Positions 16,202-24,429 of a DNA stretch of 34,966 nt are shown piece by piece. The notes beneath the pieces are model-generated. The model was not told the origin of the DNA. It saw only the letters and a list, made by a program, of their open reading frames with translations, and did no database searches. The translations under genes were made by a program, and so were the position numbers. Origin of the DNA: Planctomycetota bacterium (GTDB lineage: Bacteria; Planctomycetota; UBA8742; UBA2392); the NCBI GenBank assembly GCA_019186845.1, contig JABARW010000048.1:1-34966 (forward strand), written 5' to 3'. How positions within the stretch are numbered: position 1 is the first letter of the stretch; every line of letters starts with the position of its first letter.

Positions 16202-16681
16202 TCAGACCTCCGGGCCCTCGTCGAGCAAATTGCGCCGCATTTCCCAGGTTCGCGTAAAGCCCAGTCGCTCATACAGGCTCACCGCTGGCGTTGTGGCATG
16301 CAACGAAACATGCGCAAAACCCCGTTCACGCGCCCACTGCAGCGCGGCCAGGGCCAACGCTCTGGCTGCTCCGCGGCGCCTGAACTCAGGCTCGGTGAAC
16401 ATGGACATTAGATAGGGCCAGTGCGCTGTCTCAAGGCCGGGCCTGGGCTGGTGTTCGCGCAGCCACAGACAACAGGAAGCCGCAGGCCGCCCTCCGGCCA
16501 GCGCCAGAAAGGCCACCAGCCGCCCGGTCATCACCAAGTGTTCAGCCCAGGAGGTGAAGGCCTGATCGTGTGCGTCAAGGTCTCGCGCCCCGTAGACCTC
16601 CATCTCTTCGAACATGGCGCGCCGATGCTGCACAAGAAGGGGCAGATCCTCGATCGTGGCAAGTCGCAGGATCAGGTCCAA
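16202..16681 (-). CDS. GNAT family N-acetyltransferase
   Basis: A 159-residue GNAT-fold protein. The N-terminal strand LRLATIEDLPLLVQHRRAMF, the central strand WPYLMSMFTEPEFRRRGAAR (which carries the acetyl-CoA pyrophosphate loop R-R-x-G-A-A) and the late SLHATTPAVSLYERLGF motif are all in place. It transfers an acetyl group from acetyl-CoA to an unknown amine. It starts with TTG at 16681: an AAGGA lies seven bases upstream within the last codons and stop of the protease gene, and no ATG or GTG fits. Only three bases separate it from the protease gene stop, so the two are co-translated. pheT follows downstream after 63 bases. Confidence 0.88.
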   Translation of the reverse strand: MDLILRLATIEDLPLLVQHRRAMFEEMEVYGARDLDAHDQAFTSWAEHLVMTGRLVAFLALAGGRPAASCCLWLREHQPRPGLETAHWPYLMSMFTEPEFRRRGAARALALAALQWARERGFAHVSLHATTPAVSLYERLGFTRTWEMRRNLLDEGPEV

Positions 16682-16684
16682 GGC

Positions 16685-18040
16685 TCAGTCCTTCACGTTC
16701 ACGGCTTTGCCGGCCAGCAGGCTGAGTGCCGCGTTCAGCATGCGGTCTTCAGCGTTCCAGGCTTTGCGCTGCGCTTCAGTTTCCAGCAACGCTCCCGAGG
16801 AAAGTCGGGATTCCTGAAGTTCCAGTTTTGTGACAATCAGGCGGTACTCATCTTCGTCGCGGTACGGGATTTCAACGTGGGGCCGGATGCCGCCCGGCTC
16901 ACCCTTGGATCCCTTCTGCACCCTGCGGCCCAGAGGCGTGTAATACTGTGTGGTGGTCACGTTCAAGCTGTAGCGGGGGTCTGTGCGCAGGTAATGGATA
17001 CTCTGCACGACGCCCTTGCCGAAGGTCCGCTCGCCAACGACCAAAGCGCGCCCGTGATCCTTCAAGGCTCCAGTCACGATCTCGGTGGCACTGGCCGAAC
17101 CGCGATCCACCAGCAGCACCAGGGGAAGACGGGTGATTGCCTGGTCATCCTGCGTGCGGCTCTCTCGGTCATCCTTGCGGTTCTTCTCGTTGTTGCTGCG
17201 AGTGAAAACCATCAAGGCGTCCTTCTGCTCAAGGAAGGCATCGATCATGGCTTCGGCCACGCGGACCTTGCCCCCACCGTTCTGGCGCAGGTCCAGCACC
17301 AGCCCTTCGGCGCCCCCTCGCGTCAGCTGCTCGATTGCATCCTTCAATTGAGGATCAAAAGTATTGTCATGAAAGTCCGAAACCCGCACATAGCCGAACT
17401 TGCGGCCCTCGCGTTCCTCGATACGGGCGTTGTGCACCGAGTAACTGGTGACCTCGCCGCGCGTAATCGAAAAATCAAGCTTTTCGGCGTGCGCGTCGCG
17501 CCCGTTGTCGGGCTTGCCGCCCCGCAGTACGGTGATAACGACCGGCGTGTTCCGCTCGCCGCGGATACGGCGCTGCGTTGCCTCAAAGGGCTGATCCAGG
17601 CAGGAGGCGCCGTCCACGGCCACGATGACGTCGTTGTCCCTGAGTCCCGCCTTGCCGGCCGGCCCATCGGAGTAGACTCCGCGAACCAGAATGCTGCCGT
17701 CCGTGTTGCCGCGCACCAGCACACCGATGCCGTAGAAGTGGCCCTGAAGCTGCTCGCGCTGGGCTTGAGCTTCAAGCGGTACGTTGATGTGGGTGTAGCG
17801 GTCCCCGGGGGCGGCAGTCATGCCCGAAAGGGCGCCGTCGAGCAGCTTCGTGCCCTCCAGTTCCCCGTCATAGCGCTCAAGCAGTATCTCGCGAACCTCC
17901 AGATAGAGCGCCAGCTCCTTCTCGGTGCCTTCGGCCTTTGGGGGCGGCCCATAATCGCGGCCCCAGAAGTTCAGGGCCAGCACTCCAGCGATGACCAGCA
18001 GCGGGAGGATTGAAAAGGTAATCAGGAAGTACTTGTTCAT
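16685..18040 (-). CDS. S41 carboxyl-terminal processing protease (CtpA/Prc-like)
   Basis: A 451-residue protein with an N-terminal signal anchor (MNKYFLITFSILPLLVIAGV). A PDZ domain around residues 100-145 (VRGVYSDGPAGKAGLRDNDV) is followed by the S41 core: LVLDLRQNGGGKVRVAEAMI, then DRGSASATEIVTGAL near 315 with the catalytic Ser, and ERTFGKGVVQSI near 338 with the catalytic Lys. It should cleave exported proteins near their C-termini in the periplasm. The ATG at 18040 is preferred over upstream in-frame codons because it places the hydrophobic helix at the N-terminus. It begins seven bases after the rhomboid-like gene stops, so the two are an operon. A plus-strand open frame across this gene (16421-18013) is its shadow. 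Confidence 0.93.
   Translation of the reverse strand: MNKYFLITFSILPLLVIAGVLALNFWGRDYGPPPKAEGTEKELALYLEVREILLERYDGELEGTKLLDGALSGMTAAPGDRYTHINVPLEAQAQREQLQGHFYGIGVLVRGNTDGSILVRGVYSDGPAGKAGLRDNDVIVAVDGASCLDQPFEATQRRIRGERNTPVVITVLRGGKPDNGRDAHAEKLDFSITRGEVTSYSVHNARIEEREGRKFGYVRVSDFHDNTFDPQLKDAIEQLTRGGAEGLVLDLRQNGGGKVRVAEAMIDAFLEQKDALMVFTRSNNEKNRKDDRESRTQDDQAITRLPLVLLVDRGSASATEIVTGALKDHGRALVVGERTFGKGVVQSIHYLRTDPRYSLNVTTTQYYTPLGRRVQKGSKGEPGGIRPHVEIPYRDEDEYRLIVTKLELQESRLSSGALLETEAQRKAWNAEDRMLNAALSLLAGKAVNVKD
16689..16693 (-). promoter_or_regulatory. Shine-Dalgarno deciding the TTG start at 16681
   Basis: AAGGA on the minus strand, seven bases before TTG. It overlaps the final codons of the S41 protease gene. 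Confidence 0.55.
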
Positions 18041-18047
18041 GGCCTGC

Positions 18048-19025
18048 CTATTTCTTGAGCTTGCGCGACTGCCCATCCAGGAACTGCCGCTCGGCGCGGC
18101 TCAGGCTGCTGATGCCCTCACGGCTGATCTTCTCGAGAAGCGCATCGACCTGCTTGCGCTCCTCCGCTTCGCGTCGCGCCTCCTCGTCCTCCGGGGGGCG
18201 GGCCGCGAAGAAGCTTTCCTTTTCGTCCACGCGGCTTTCATCCGCCCGGTACATGGGGCGCCCCCAGGAGGCCCGGTCGTCCTCCGGGATGCCGCTCAGC
18301 CGCGTCAGCACCCCCCGGCGCTGAAGCCACGCGCATACCCCAGCTGAAACCAGTACGGCAAACATCGGCTGCGTGGGACTGGCCACAACTTCATTCGGGG
18401 TAGCCAGAGAGATCACCAGGCCAAAGCTGACCAGCGCCACCAGCAGCACCACGATAAAGGATCGCGCCGGAAAGCTCAGGATCTTTTGCTCCTTGGGGTA
18501 AAGCCAGATCAGAGGCGTGAAGAGCCCCAGCAGCGCGGCGTTCAGGCCCATGATGACGCTCTGACGGCTGCCCAGCAGAAGGGCATCGGCCAAGCCAGCC
18601 AGTGCGGACGAACAGGCCGAAAGACCCACGGCGGAAAGCAGCAACCACCTCCAGCCCATCAACTGCTCCATGGCGCGACCGACAATGAAGGCACCGATGA
18701 GGGTAAACACCAGGTCCACCAGGGAGTGGCTGACAAGCCAACTTGTCAGCAGCTTCCAGGGCTGAGGCTCGAAGGTAGCGGCCCAGGGGGCGAGATTGCC
18801 GCTGGTCAGTACGAACAGGCGGTAGAACCAGGCCGCCATACCCTCCCCATGCCGAGCCTGTGATAACCAGCCAGCATCGTGATAGGTGAGGGTGTTCGAA
18901 AGCACGGCCCCCATGAAGTACCCCGCGGAGATGACGATCATGAGCGTCATCGTGCCGCGGCCTACGGCGCCGGTGAACTCAAGGCGGCGAGGTTCGCGGT
19001 AATAGTCGCGGTCGTCGTAGGCCAT
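18048..19025 (-). CDS. Rhomboid-family membrane protein, probable pseudoprotease
   Basis: A 325-residue polytopic protein with a rhomboid core. WKLLTSWLVSHSLVDLVFTL matches the H-x3-H-x3-N loop/TM2 region, but the second His is Asp and the Asn is Thr. Where GxSG is expected near residue 155 the sequence is GSRQSVIMGLNAALLG, so the nucleophile position looks like Gln. The TM6 His position reads SPTQPMFAVLVSAG with no His. The tail ends ISREGISSLSRAERQFLDGQ, an acidic/basic helix seen at the end of some bacterial rhomboids. I infer a membrane chaperone or binding role, not proteolysis. The ATG at 19025 gives a short soluble N-terminus (MAYDDRDYYREPRRLEF) but has no Shine-Dalgarno. It is followed by the S41 protease gene. 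Confidence 0.8.
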   Translation of the reverse strand: MAYDDRDYYREPRRLEFTGAVGRGTMTLMIVISAGYFMGAVLSNTLTYHDAGWLSQARHGEGMAAWFYRLFVLTSGNLAPWAATFEPQPWKLLTSWLVSHSLVDLVFTLIGAFIVGRAMEQLMGWRWLLLSAVGLSACSSALAGLADALLLGSRQSVIMGLNAALLGLFTPLIWLYPKEQKILSFPARSFIVVLLVALVSFGLVISLATPNEVVASPTQPMFAVLVSAGVCAWLQRRGVLTRLSGIPEDDRASWGRPMYRADESRVDEKESFFAARPPEDEEARREAEERKQVDALLEKISREGISSLSRAERQFLDGQSRKLKK

Positions 19026-19177
19026 TGGGATATTGTTGGGAAACGGCACTCCAAGGGGAAGGGGCAGCCCCAACAAGGTGCCGCCCCCCAGTCGCCGGGG
19101 CAATGACAATACTCGCAGCGGTTTGCAGCGATTCCAAACAGGGGGCTTAGGGCACTGGCTCAACCGCAAGGTTTTTG

Positions 19178-19186
19178 TGCTACACT
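19178..19186 (+). promoter_or_regulatory. Extended -10 promoter element for the FHA-GAF-HD-GYP gene
   Basis: TGC followed by TACACT, about 106 bases before the ATG at 19293. The -35 region (around 19156-19163) is poor, as expected for an extended -10 promoter. Confidence 0.4.
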
Positions 19187-19292
19187 CTTCACCGTGAGGT
19201 GACGGTCAGCCGATGTTTTATCGGTCGCGACTTCGCGCCCGGACGAAAGCGACAAGAACTCACATTTACAGCCGGTCCCCTTTGAGCGCGCC

Positions 19293-20882
19293 ATGAAGGC
19301 CGAGCTGGTCATCCACGGTGGCAAACGCGACGGCGAATCAGTGCCGCTTTCGCCCCACGCCCGCATGGTATTCGGACGCTCGCCCTCCTGCGATCAGCAG
19401 CTCGTTGAGGACGAGGTGAGTCGCACCCACTTCTCAATTGAGGGCAAGGGGAGCTTCTTTCTCCTGACTGACCTGCAGAGCACTGCAGGCACGCTGGTCA
19501 ATGACAAGAAGATTGCCAGCAAGATCCTGCATCCCGGAGACCGCATCAAGGTCGGCCCCGTGACCATGGATTTCCGCGTGCAGGACGCCCCCGGCGCAAA
19601 AGTTGCGGCTACCAGCGCCCTGTTGGCCGCTGAGCCCGCCGTGAAGTCCATCGTCACGGAACGCAACTTCGAAGATGGCGCCTTCATGCTCGACGATGAA
19701 GAGGACGCCTCGCCCGAGCACGCGCTGGAGGTCGCGGGCCGTCTGCGTAAGGCGCTCCAGACCATTTATCAGGTCGGCAACCTGATCCACAGTGAGGAGA
19801 GCCTCGACCGCGTCTGTCACACCATCATGGACGTGGCCATGGAGACCCTGCGGCCGGACCGCGGCTTCCTGGTCATGTATGACAGTTCCGAGAAGACGCT
19901 GGAACCCGTCGTGGTCCGCCGTCGCCGCAACGGAGCGGGCGCTGCCAGGACGAGCACACGCATCCTGCGAGCCGTGGACGATGAATTGCTGTTGTGCCGT
20001 CCCGTCGTGTTGCACTGCGTGAAGAAGGGCGTGGCCGTGATCTCGGGCAATGTGTTTCCCGACACCGGCGACCCCAGCAGCAAGCACATCAAGAGCGCGA
20101 TGTGCGTGCCCGTGCGCACCAACACCGACGTGATAGGCGCGATTTACCTCGACAACGTGGACAGCGAGGTGCCGTTCAAGCCCCACCAGCTTGAGCTGCT
20201 GGCGGCCATTGGCCGTCAGGCGGGTCTGGCCATCCAACGCGCCCGCCTCTTTGAGGATATGGAGGGGCTGTTCTACTCCTGCGTGCGCACGCTGGTATCC
20301 AGCATCGAGGCCAAGGATCAGTACACCCACGGCCACAGCGAGCGCGTCACGGCCTTCGCCGTCACCATTGCCGAAGAAATGGGCCTGGACGCCGAGACCA
20401 TGGACAACGTGCGCCTGGGCGCGCTGTTGCATGACGTAGGCAAAATCGGCGTGGCCGAGAAAATCCTCACTAAGCCTTCCCGCCTCACACCCGAGGAGGT
20501 GAAGATCATCCGCCAGCATCCGGTGCGCGGCGCGGAAATCTTAAGCCACATCCGCAACATCCCGGGTGTCGTAGCGGCGGCCAAGCACCACCATGAAATG
20601 TACAACGGGCTGGGCTACCCAGACGGGCTGGCGGGCCAGGAGATCCCCCAGACAGCCCGGGTCGTGGCCCTCGCGGATGCTTTCGACGCCATGACCAGCA
20701 ACCGCAGCTACCGGCGCAATTTCGATGTGGGCGAGGCCGTGGCCGAATTCACCCGCTGCTCGGGCGATCAGTTCGACCCGGAAGTCAGTGAAGTAATGAT
20801 CAAACTCCTCAAAGACGGCCGTATCATCCCCTGCAACGAGCTCTTCGCCAAGGGCATCGACGTCAGCAAGAGCATTTACTAG
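19293..20882 (+). CDS. FHA-GAF-HD-GYP cyclic-di-GMP phosphodiesterase
   Basis: A 529-residue cytoplasmic signalling protein. The FHA domain (residues about 5-95) shows VFGRSPSCDQQLVEDEVSRT and STAGTLVNDKK, the phosphothreonine-binding loops. A GAF domain spans about 160-325 (DRVCHTIMDVAMETLRPDRG, SAMCVPVRTNTDVIGAIYLD). The HD-GYP domain (about 335-505) has HGHSERV, LLHDVGKIGVAEKIL, RQHPVRGAEIL, HHHEMYNGLGYPDGL and ADAFDAMTSNRSYR, that is, all metal and GYP residues. It should hydrolyse c-di-GMP to pGpG or GMP, tuned by a GAF ligand and by docking to a phosphorylated partner through FHA. No kinase or diguanylate cyclase gene is nearby. It has only a weak GAGCG before the ATG. Confidence 0.94.
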   Translation: MKAELVIHGGKRDGESVPLSPHARMVFGRSPSCDQQLVEDEVSRTHFSIEGKGSFFLLTDLQSTAGTLVNDKKIASKILHPGDRIKVGPVTMDFRVQDAPGAKVAATSALLAAEPAVKSIVTERNFEDGAFMLDDEEDASPEHALEVAGRLRKALQTIYQVGNLIHSEESLDRVCHTIMDVAMETLRPDRGFLVMYDSSEKTLEPVVVRRRRNGAGAARTSTRILRAVDDELLLCRPVVLHCVKKGVAVISGNVFPDTGDPSSKHIKSAMCVPVRTNTDVIGAIYLDNVDSEVPFKPHQLELLAAIGRQAGLAIQRARLFEDMEGLFYSCVRTLVSSIEAKDQYTHGHSERVTAFAVTIAEEMGLDAETMDNVRLGALLHDVGKIGVAEKILTKPSRLTPEEVKIIRQHPVRGAEILSHIRNIPGVVAAAKHHHEMYNGLGYPDGLAGQEIPQTARVVALADAFDAMTSNRSYRRNFDVGEAVAEFTRCSGDQFDPEVSEVMIKLLKDGRIIPCNELFAKGIDVSKSIY

Positions 20883-20909
20883 AGCCTTTCAATGCCGGGG
20901 TGCTGGCCT

Positions 20910-20931
20910 TCACGCTCGTATTGAAGCGTGA
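20910..20931 (+). terminator. Hairpin after the HD-GYP gene, weak terminator candidate
   Basis: TCACGCT and AGCGTGA form a 7-bp stem with an 8-base loop 28 bases past the stop. No U-tract follows, so this is only a candidate. Confidence 0.25.
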
Positions 20932-20949
20932 GTTGCCGGACAATTCTCC

Positions 20950-20977
20950 GTGACGGCCCCGCTCTTCCTGGTAATAG
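20950..20977 (+). promoter_or_regulatory. Promoter with near-leaderless geometry for the DinB/YfiT gene
   Basis: GTGACG (20950-20955), 16 bases, then TAATAG (20972-20977) with a TG one base before it. The ATG follows nine bases later and has no Shine-Dalgarno, so the transcript would start at or just before the start codon. Confidence 0.4.
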
Positions 20978-20986
20978 ATCGGTTTC

Positions 20987-21514
20987 ATGGACGACCCCAT
21001 TCGCTATCCCATCGGCAAGTTCCACTGGAACCCCGACGAGTTTCCCCGGCGCAAAGAAGAGTGGATTGCCACACTGGCCGATGCGCCGCTGAAGCTGCGC
21101 GCGGTCATGCGCGGCCTGAATGAAGGGCAGCTTGACACGCCCTATCGCGAAGGCGGCTGGACGCCGCGCCAGGTGGTGCATCATCTCGCTGACGCACACA
21201 TGAACGCCTTCATCCGCTGCAAGCTGGCGCTCACGGAGAGCACACCGCCGGTCAAGCCCTGGGACGAGAACCTGTGGGCCGAACTTCCCGACACGAAGGC
21301 CGCGCCCGTCGATCTTTCGGTGGAACTGCTGGCCCACCTTCACGCGCGCTGGGTCCTTCTGCTCCGCTCCATGAAGCCCGAGGACTTCAAGCGCGAGTTC
21401 AACCACCCTCATTACGGCAAAGTCTCTATCGCCGAGGCCCTGGCTCACTACGCCTGGCACTCACGCCAGCACACCGCACATATCGAGGGTCTTCGCAAGA
21501 GAAAGGGCTGGTAG
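20987..21514 (+). CDS. DinB/YfiT-family metal-dependent protein
   Basis: A 175-residue four-helix-bundle protein of the DinB_2/YfiT (BstA-type) group. It opens RYPIGKFHWNPDEFPRRKEE, has GGWTPRQVVHHLADAHMNAF with the first metal His, and ends with HYAWHSRQHTAHIEGLRKRK carrying the H-x3-H pair. The three His would bind zinc or nickel. YfiT-like proteins include bacillithiol-dependent transferases and putative hydrolases; whether this organism has such a thiol is unknown, so the substrate is open. There is no Shine-Dalgarno before the ATG; a TAATAG lies nine bases upstream. It converges on rpe with two bases between the stops. Confidence 0.88.
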   Translation: MDDPIRYPIGKFHWNPDEFPRRKEEWIATLADAPLKLRAVMRGLNEGQLDTPYREGGWTPRQVVHHLADAHMNAFIRCKLALTESTPPVKPWDENLWAELPDTKAAPVDLSVELLAHLHARWVLLLRSMKPEDFKREFNHPHYGKVSIAEALAHYAWHSRQHTAHIEGLRKRKGW

Positions 21515-21516
21515 CG

Positions 21517-22149
21517 TTATCGCAGGCTGGCGATGCGCGCGGCATAGTCTCCGCTGAACACATAACTGCCCGCCACCAGAACATTGGCGCCGGCAGAAAC
21601 GGCCTGTCGGGCCGTCTCCGCGTTGATGCCGCCGTCGATTTCAATGTCCAGGTCCGGGGCCAGCTTGCGCGCAGCTTTGACCGTCTCCAGCACCTGCGGC
21701 ATGAATTTCTGGCCACCAAAACCCGGCCACACGCTCATGATCAACAGCATGTCGATGCGGTTGAGATAAGGCGCTGCCGCGTCAATGGACGTTTCGGGAT
21801 TGAGCACAAGGCCCGGCCTGGCTCCTGCCTTGCGAATGGCGTCAAGGGTGTCAGACACAGGCGCGTTGGCCTCCACATGGATCGTGATGATAGCGGCGCC
21901 GGCCTTGGCAAAGTCAGCCACGTAGCGCTGCGGGTCGGTCATCATCAGGTGGCAGTCCAGGGGCTTCCTGGCCACGCGCTTGATGGCAGCTACCACGGGG
22001 GGACCGATAGTGAGATTGGGGACGAAGTGGGCGTCCATGACGTCCACATGGAGCAGATCCGCGCCCGCGGCCTCGATGGCCTCCACCTCTCGCTGGATGT
22101 TGGCGAAGTCGCAAGACAGCAGGGAAGGTGCAATCTTGAGTGAAGGCAT
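21517..22149 (-). CDS. rpe: Ribulose-phosphate 3-epimerase
   Basis: A 210-residue TIM-barrel enzyme of standard length. KIAPSLLSCDFANIQREVEA, DLLHVDVMDAHFVPNLTIGP (metal His and Asp), LDCHLMMTDP, PGLVLNPETS, MSVWPGFGGQKFMPQ and EIDGGINAETA are all canonical. It interconverts ribulose 5-phosphate and xylulose 5-phosphate in the pentose phosphate pathway. An AGGA lies about nine bases before the ATG at 22149. It follows pgk by 57 bases in the same direction, so the two sugar-phosphate enzymes are probably one transcript. Confidence 0.96.
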   Translation of the reverse strand: MPSLKIAPSLLSCDFANIQREVEAIEAAGADLLHVDVMDAHFVPNLTIGPPVVAAIKRVARKPLDCHLMMTDPQRYVADFAKAGAAIITIHVEANAPVSDTLDAIRKAGARPGLVLNPETSIDAAAPYLNRIDMLLIMSVWPGFGGQKFMPQVLETVKAARKLAPDLDIEIDGGINAETARQAVSAGANVLVAGSYVFSGDYAARIASLR

Positions 22150-22206
22150 GAGGTAGGGTCCTGAATGATGAATTGCAGGCGGCCGTGGCTCCTTCGGAAA
22201 TCAGCG

Positions 22207-23412
22207 CTACCGCACCAGCGCCTCAAGCCCGGGCATGGCCCCGCCCTCCAGCAGAGTAAGGCTGGCCCCGCCTCCGGTGCTGACGTGGCTCATCTTGTCA
22301 GCCATGTTGAAGGCTTCCACGGCCGCCGCGCTGTCACCGCCGCCCACCACCGAATAGGCACCCTGGAGCGTCGCCTCCGCAATGGCATTGACGATGGCGC
22401 GAGTGCCGTTGCTGAAGCGCTCTTTCTCAAACACGCCCACAGGCCCATTGAAGAGCAGGGTCTTGGCGCGGCCGATAGCAGCACTGAAGGTACGAGCGGT
22501 CTGGTCGCCGATGTCAAAGGCGGCCTGGTCATCACGAATCGCGCCCATGACGCGGTGGGCCTGCTCGTCATCAAGAGACGTGGCGCAGACGTGGTCTGTG
22601 GGCAAATGGATTACCACATCCAGCTCCCGTGCCTTGAGCAGCACCTGCTCGGCAAGCTTGAGGCTGCCTTCATCCAGCAGTGACTTGCCGATCTTGTGGC
22701 CCCGGGCCTTCAGGAAGGTATAGGCCATGCCTCCACCGATGCAGACCTCGTTCACGCGCGAGAGCATGTTGTTGAGCAGGGGCAATTTGTCTTTCACCTT
22801 GGCCCCGCCCACCACGGCGATCAGCGGGCGCGCCGGGTTTTCCAGCACGCGGGCCATGGCTTCCACCTCGGCGCGCACCAGCTCACCGGCGCATGAGCGC
22901 AAAAGCTTGGCCGGCCATGTCATGCTGGCGTCACCGCGGTGGCAGGTGCCAAAGGCGTCGTTGACATAGAACTCGCCCAGCTGAGCGAGCTGGCGGCCGA
23001 AGGCTTCGTCGCCCTTCTGCTCTTCGGCATGAAAACGCAGGTTCTCAAGCAACATGGCACGGCCGGCGGCGAGTTGGTTGGAAGCACCGCGCACCTGCTC
23101 GCCCACGCAGTCCGGCATCAGTTTGACGTCAAAGCCCATCAGCTCCGAAAGTCGCTTGGCCACGGGCTTGAGAGAGAATTCGGGTTCCGGGCCCTTGCCC
23201 TTGGGCCGGCCCAGATGGCTCATCATGATCAGTTTGGCGCCCTTGTCGAGCAGCCAGCGTATGGTGGGCATCGACGCCTGGATGCGCAGGTCACTCGTAA
23301 TGTTTCCGGCATCATCCTGAGGCACGTTGAAGTCCGCCCGAAGCAGCACCCTTTGCCCGCGGATGTCTCCCAGCTTTGACAGTGTCGGTATCTTTGAAAG
23401 GTTGACGGCCAT
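22207..23412 (-). CDS. pgk: Phosphoglycerate kinase
   Basis: A 401-residue enzyme of normal length. The N-domain opens [20 protein letters not shown] and has [20 protein letters not shown] and [20 protein letters not shown]. The C-domain has [36 protein letters not shown] and [15 protein letters not shown] with [14 protein letters not shown] at the end, forming the nucleotide site. It makes ATP from 1,3-bisphosphoglycerate in glycolysis. The ATG at 23412 is chosen because [14 protein letters not shown] precedes the fold directly and has a GGGAG Shine-Dalgarno; the frame extends 18 codons further without family resemblance. A good promoter lies just upstream. Confidence 0.97.
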   Translation of the reverse strand: MAVNLSKIPTLSKLGDIRGQRVLLRADFNVPQDDAGNITSDLRIQASMPTIRWLLDKGAKLIMMSHLGRPKGKGPEPEFSLKPVAKRLSELMGFDVKLMPDCVGEQVRGASNQLAAGRAMLLENLRFHAEEQKGDEAFGRQLAQLGEFYVNDAFGTCHRGDASMTWPAKLLRSCAGELVRAEVEAMARVLENPARPLIAVVGGAKVKDKLPLLNNMLSRVNEVCIGGGMAYTFLKARGHKIGKSLLDEGSLKLAEQVLLKARELDVVIHLPTDHVCATSLDDEQAHRVMGAIRDDQAAFDIGDQTARTFSAAIGRAKTLLFNGPVGVFEKERFSNGTRAIVNAIAEATLQGAYSVVGGGDSAAAVEAFNMADKMSHVSTGGGASLTLLEGGAMPGLEALVR

Positions 23413-23437
23413 GGTCGCTCCCGGTTCGGTCGCGCGA

Positions 23438-23466
23438 AGTATAGCCGCGCCCCGGCAAGATGCCAC
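23438..23466 (-). promoter_or_regulatory. pgk promoter
   Basis: On the minus strand GTGGCA (23466-23461), a 17-base spacer and TATACT (23443-23438), which would give a leader of about 19 bases containing the GGGAG Shine-Dalgarno of pgk. This is the most consensus-like promoter I found. Confidence 0.55.
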
Positions 23467-23502
23467 GAAGGCCGTACGACGGGTTTTCTTTGTCGGGAGG
23501 CT

Positions 23503-23511
23503 TGCTAGCTT
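23503..23511 (+). promoter_or_regulatory. Extended -10 element, possible leaderless start of the cyclase-like gene
   Basis: TGC followed by TAGCTT, then six bases, then the ATG at 23518. The predicted start site coincides with the ATG. There is no Shine-Dalgarno within range; a GGGAGG at 23496-23501 is too far upstream. Confidence 0.4.
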
Positions 23512-23517
23512 TGCGCC

Positions 23518-24429
23518 ATGCCGATTTCGTGGGGCAAAACCAAGAGTTTCCGCGGGCCGCTGGAGAAGCTGGTCGGGCGCTCGTTACTGGAACTGGCCGA
23601 GAAAGAGCCCTCCATGCTGACGGAAGGCGCGCGTCGCCGGCCCGTCAGCCTGGGGCTCTTTGACATTGAAGGCTTCATCGAACTGACCAACTACGCCTCG
23701 CCCGAGGCCATCGTCGAGCTGCTAAACGCCTACTTTGGGGGCATTACCCGCTGCGTGACCGAGCACCAGGGGCTGGTGGACGCATTCTTCAATGAAGCTG
23801 TGTTCACTATCTTTGGCGCGCCACAGGAAGACCGCGAACACCCACTGCACGCCTGCCAGGCCGCTTTAGCCGGCATGCGCGAGATTGTGCGCCTTGCCGC
23901 TCAATGGCAAATCAAAGGCTTTGCCCGCATCAAGGCCAGCATCGCGCTGTGCACGGGGCCCTGCATCGTGGGCAACTTCGGCTCAGAGCAGCGCCTGATT
24001 TACACGGCCATTGGCGATCTCGTGAACTGGTGCGAGCAGCTTCGCGCCTGCACGCGGCTTTACGGCGTGCCCATTCTCATCTCGCGCGAGACGGCCGCGG
24101 CCGTGCGAGGACAGATGGTGACCCGTGAACTCGACACCCTGCGGGTACCCGGCGGCCGAACTACTACCGTGCATGAACTGGTGGGCATGCCCGACAGCGT
24201 TTCTGCCCCCGTTCGAGAAGCCATGGGCCTGTTCGAGCGCGGCTTGGAACTGTATCGCCGCCGCGAGTGGGAGCAAGCCGAGAGCTACTTCGCCGACGTC
24301 AACCGTCTCGTCGGTGATGACGGGCCTTCGCGCCTCTTCACCCGGCGCTGCCAGCACTACATGCTATACGCGCCGCCGCCGGAGTGGGATTACGTTCACG
24401 CTCCCAGCCAGCGGCTGGACACCCAATGA
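23518..24429 (+). CDS. Class III adenylate/guanylate cyclase homologue, degenerate active site
   Basis: A 303-residue protein whose residues about 40-215 have the class III cyclase fold: LGLFDIEGFIELTNYASPEA, FFNEAVFTIFGAPQEDREHP and YTAIGDLVNWCEQLRACTRL. The first metal Asp (49) and the purine-side Asp of IGD are kept. However, the substrate-contact Lys is Ala89, the GD of the second metal site is Asn92-Glu93, and the transition-state Arg after VN is Gln174; Asn170 remains. I infer lost or altered cyclase activity. The C-terminal 70 residues (GLFERGLELYRRREWEQAES, then YAPPPEWDYVH) are the short tail that follows many bacterial cyclase domains. The stop overlaps the next start as ATGA. Confidence 0.85.
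   Translation: MPISWGKTKSFRGPLEKLVGRSLLELAEKEPSMLTEGARRRPVSLGLFDIEGFIELTNYASPEAIVELLNAYFGGITRCVTEHQGLVDAFFNEAVFTIFGAPQEDREHPLHACQAALAGMREIVRLAAQWQIKGFARIKASIALCTGPCIVGNFGSEQRLIYTAIGDLVNWCEQLRACTRLYGVPILISRETAAAVRGQMVTRELDTLRVPGGRTTTVHELVGMPDSVSAPVREAMGLFERGLELYRRREWEQAESYFADVNRLVGDDGPSRLFTRRCQHYMLYAPPPEWDYVHAPSQRLDTQ

Noticed and set aside
16421..18013. 530-codon plus-strand frame
   Set aside because: Antisense to the S41 protease, which has all catalytic motifs.
19434..20519. 361-codon minus-strand frame
   Set aside because: Antisense to the FHA-GAF-HD-GYP gene.
23518..24429. Assignment as an active adenylate cyclase
   Set aside because: The Lys, second metal Asp and transition-state Arg positions are replaced.
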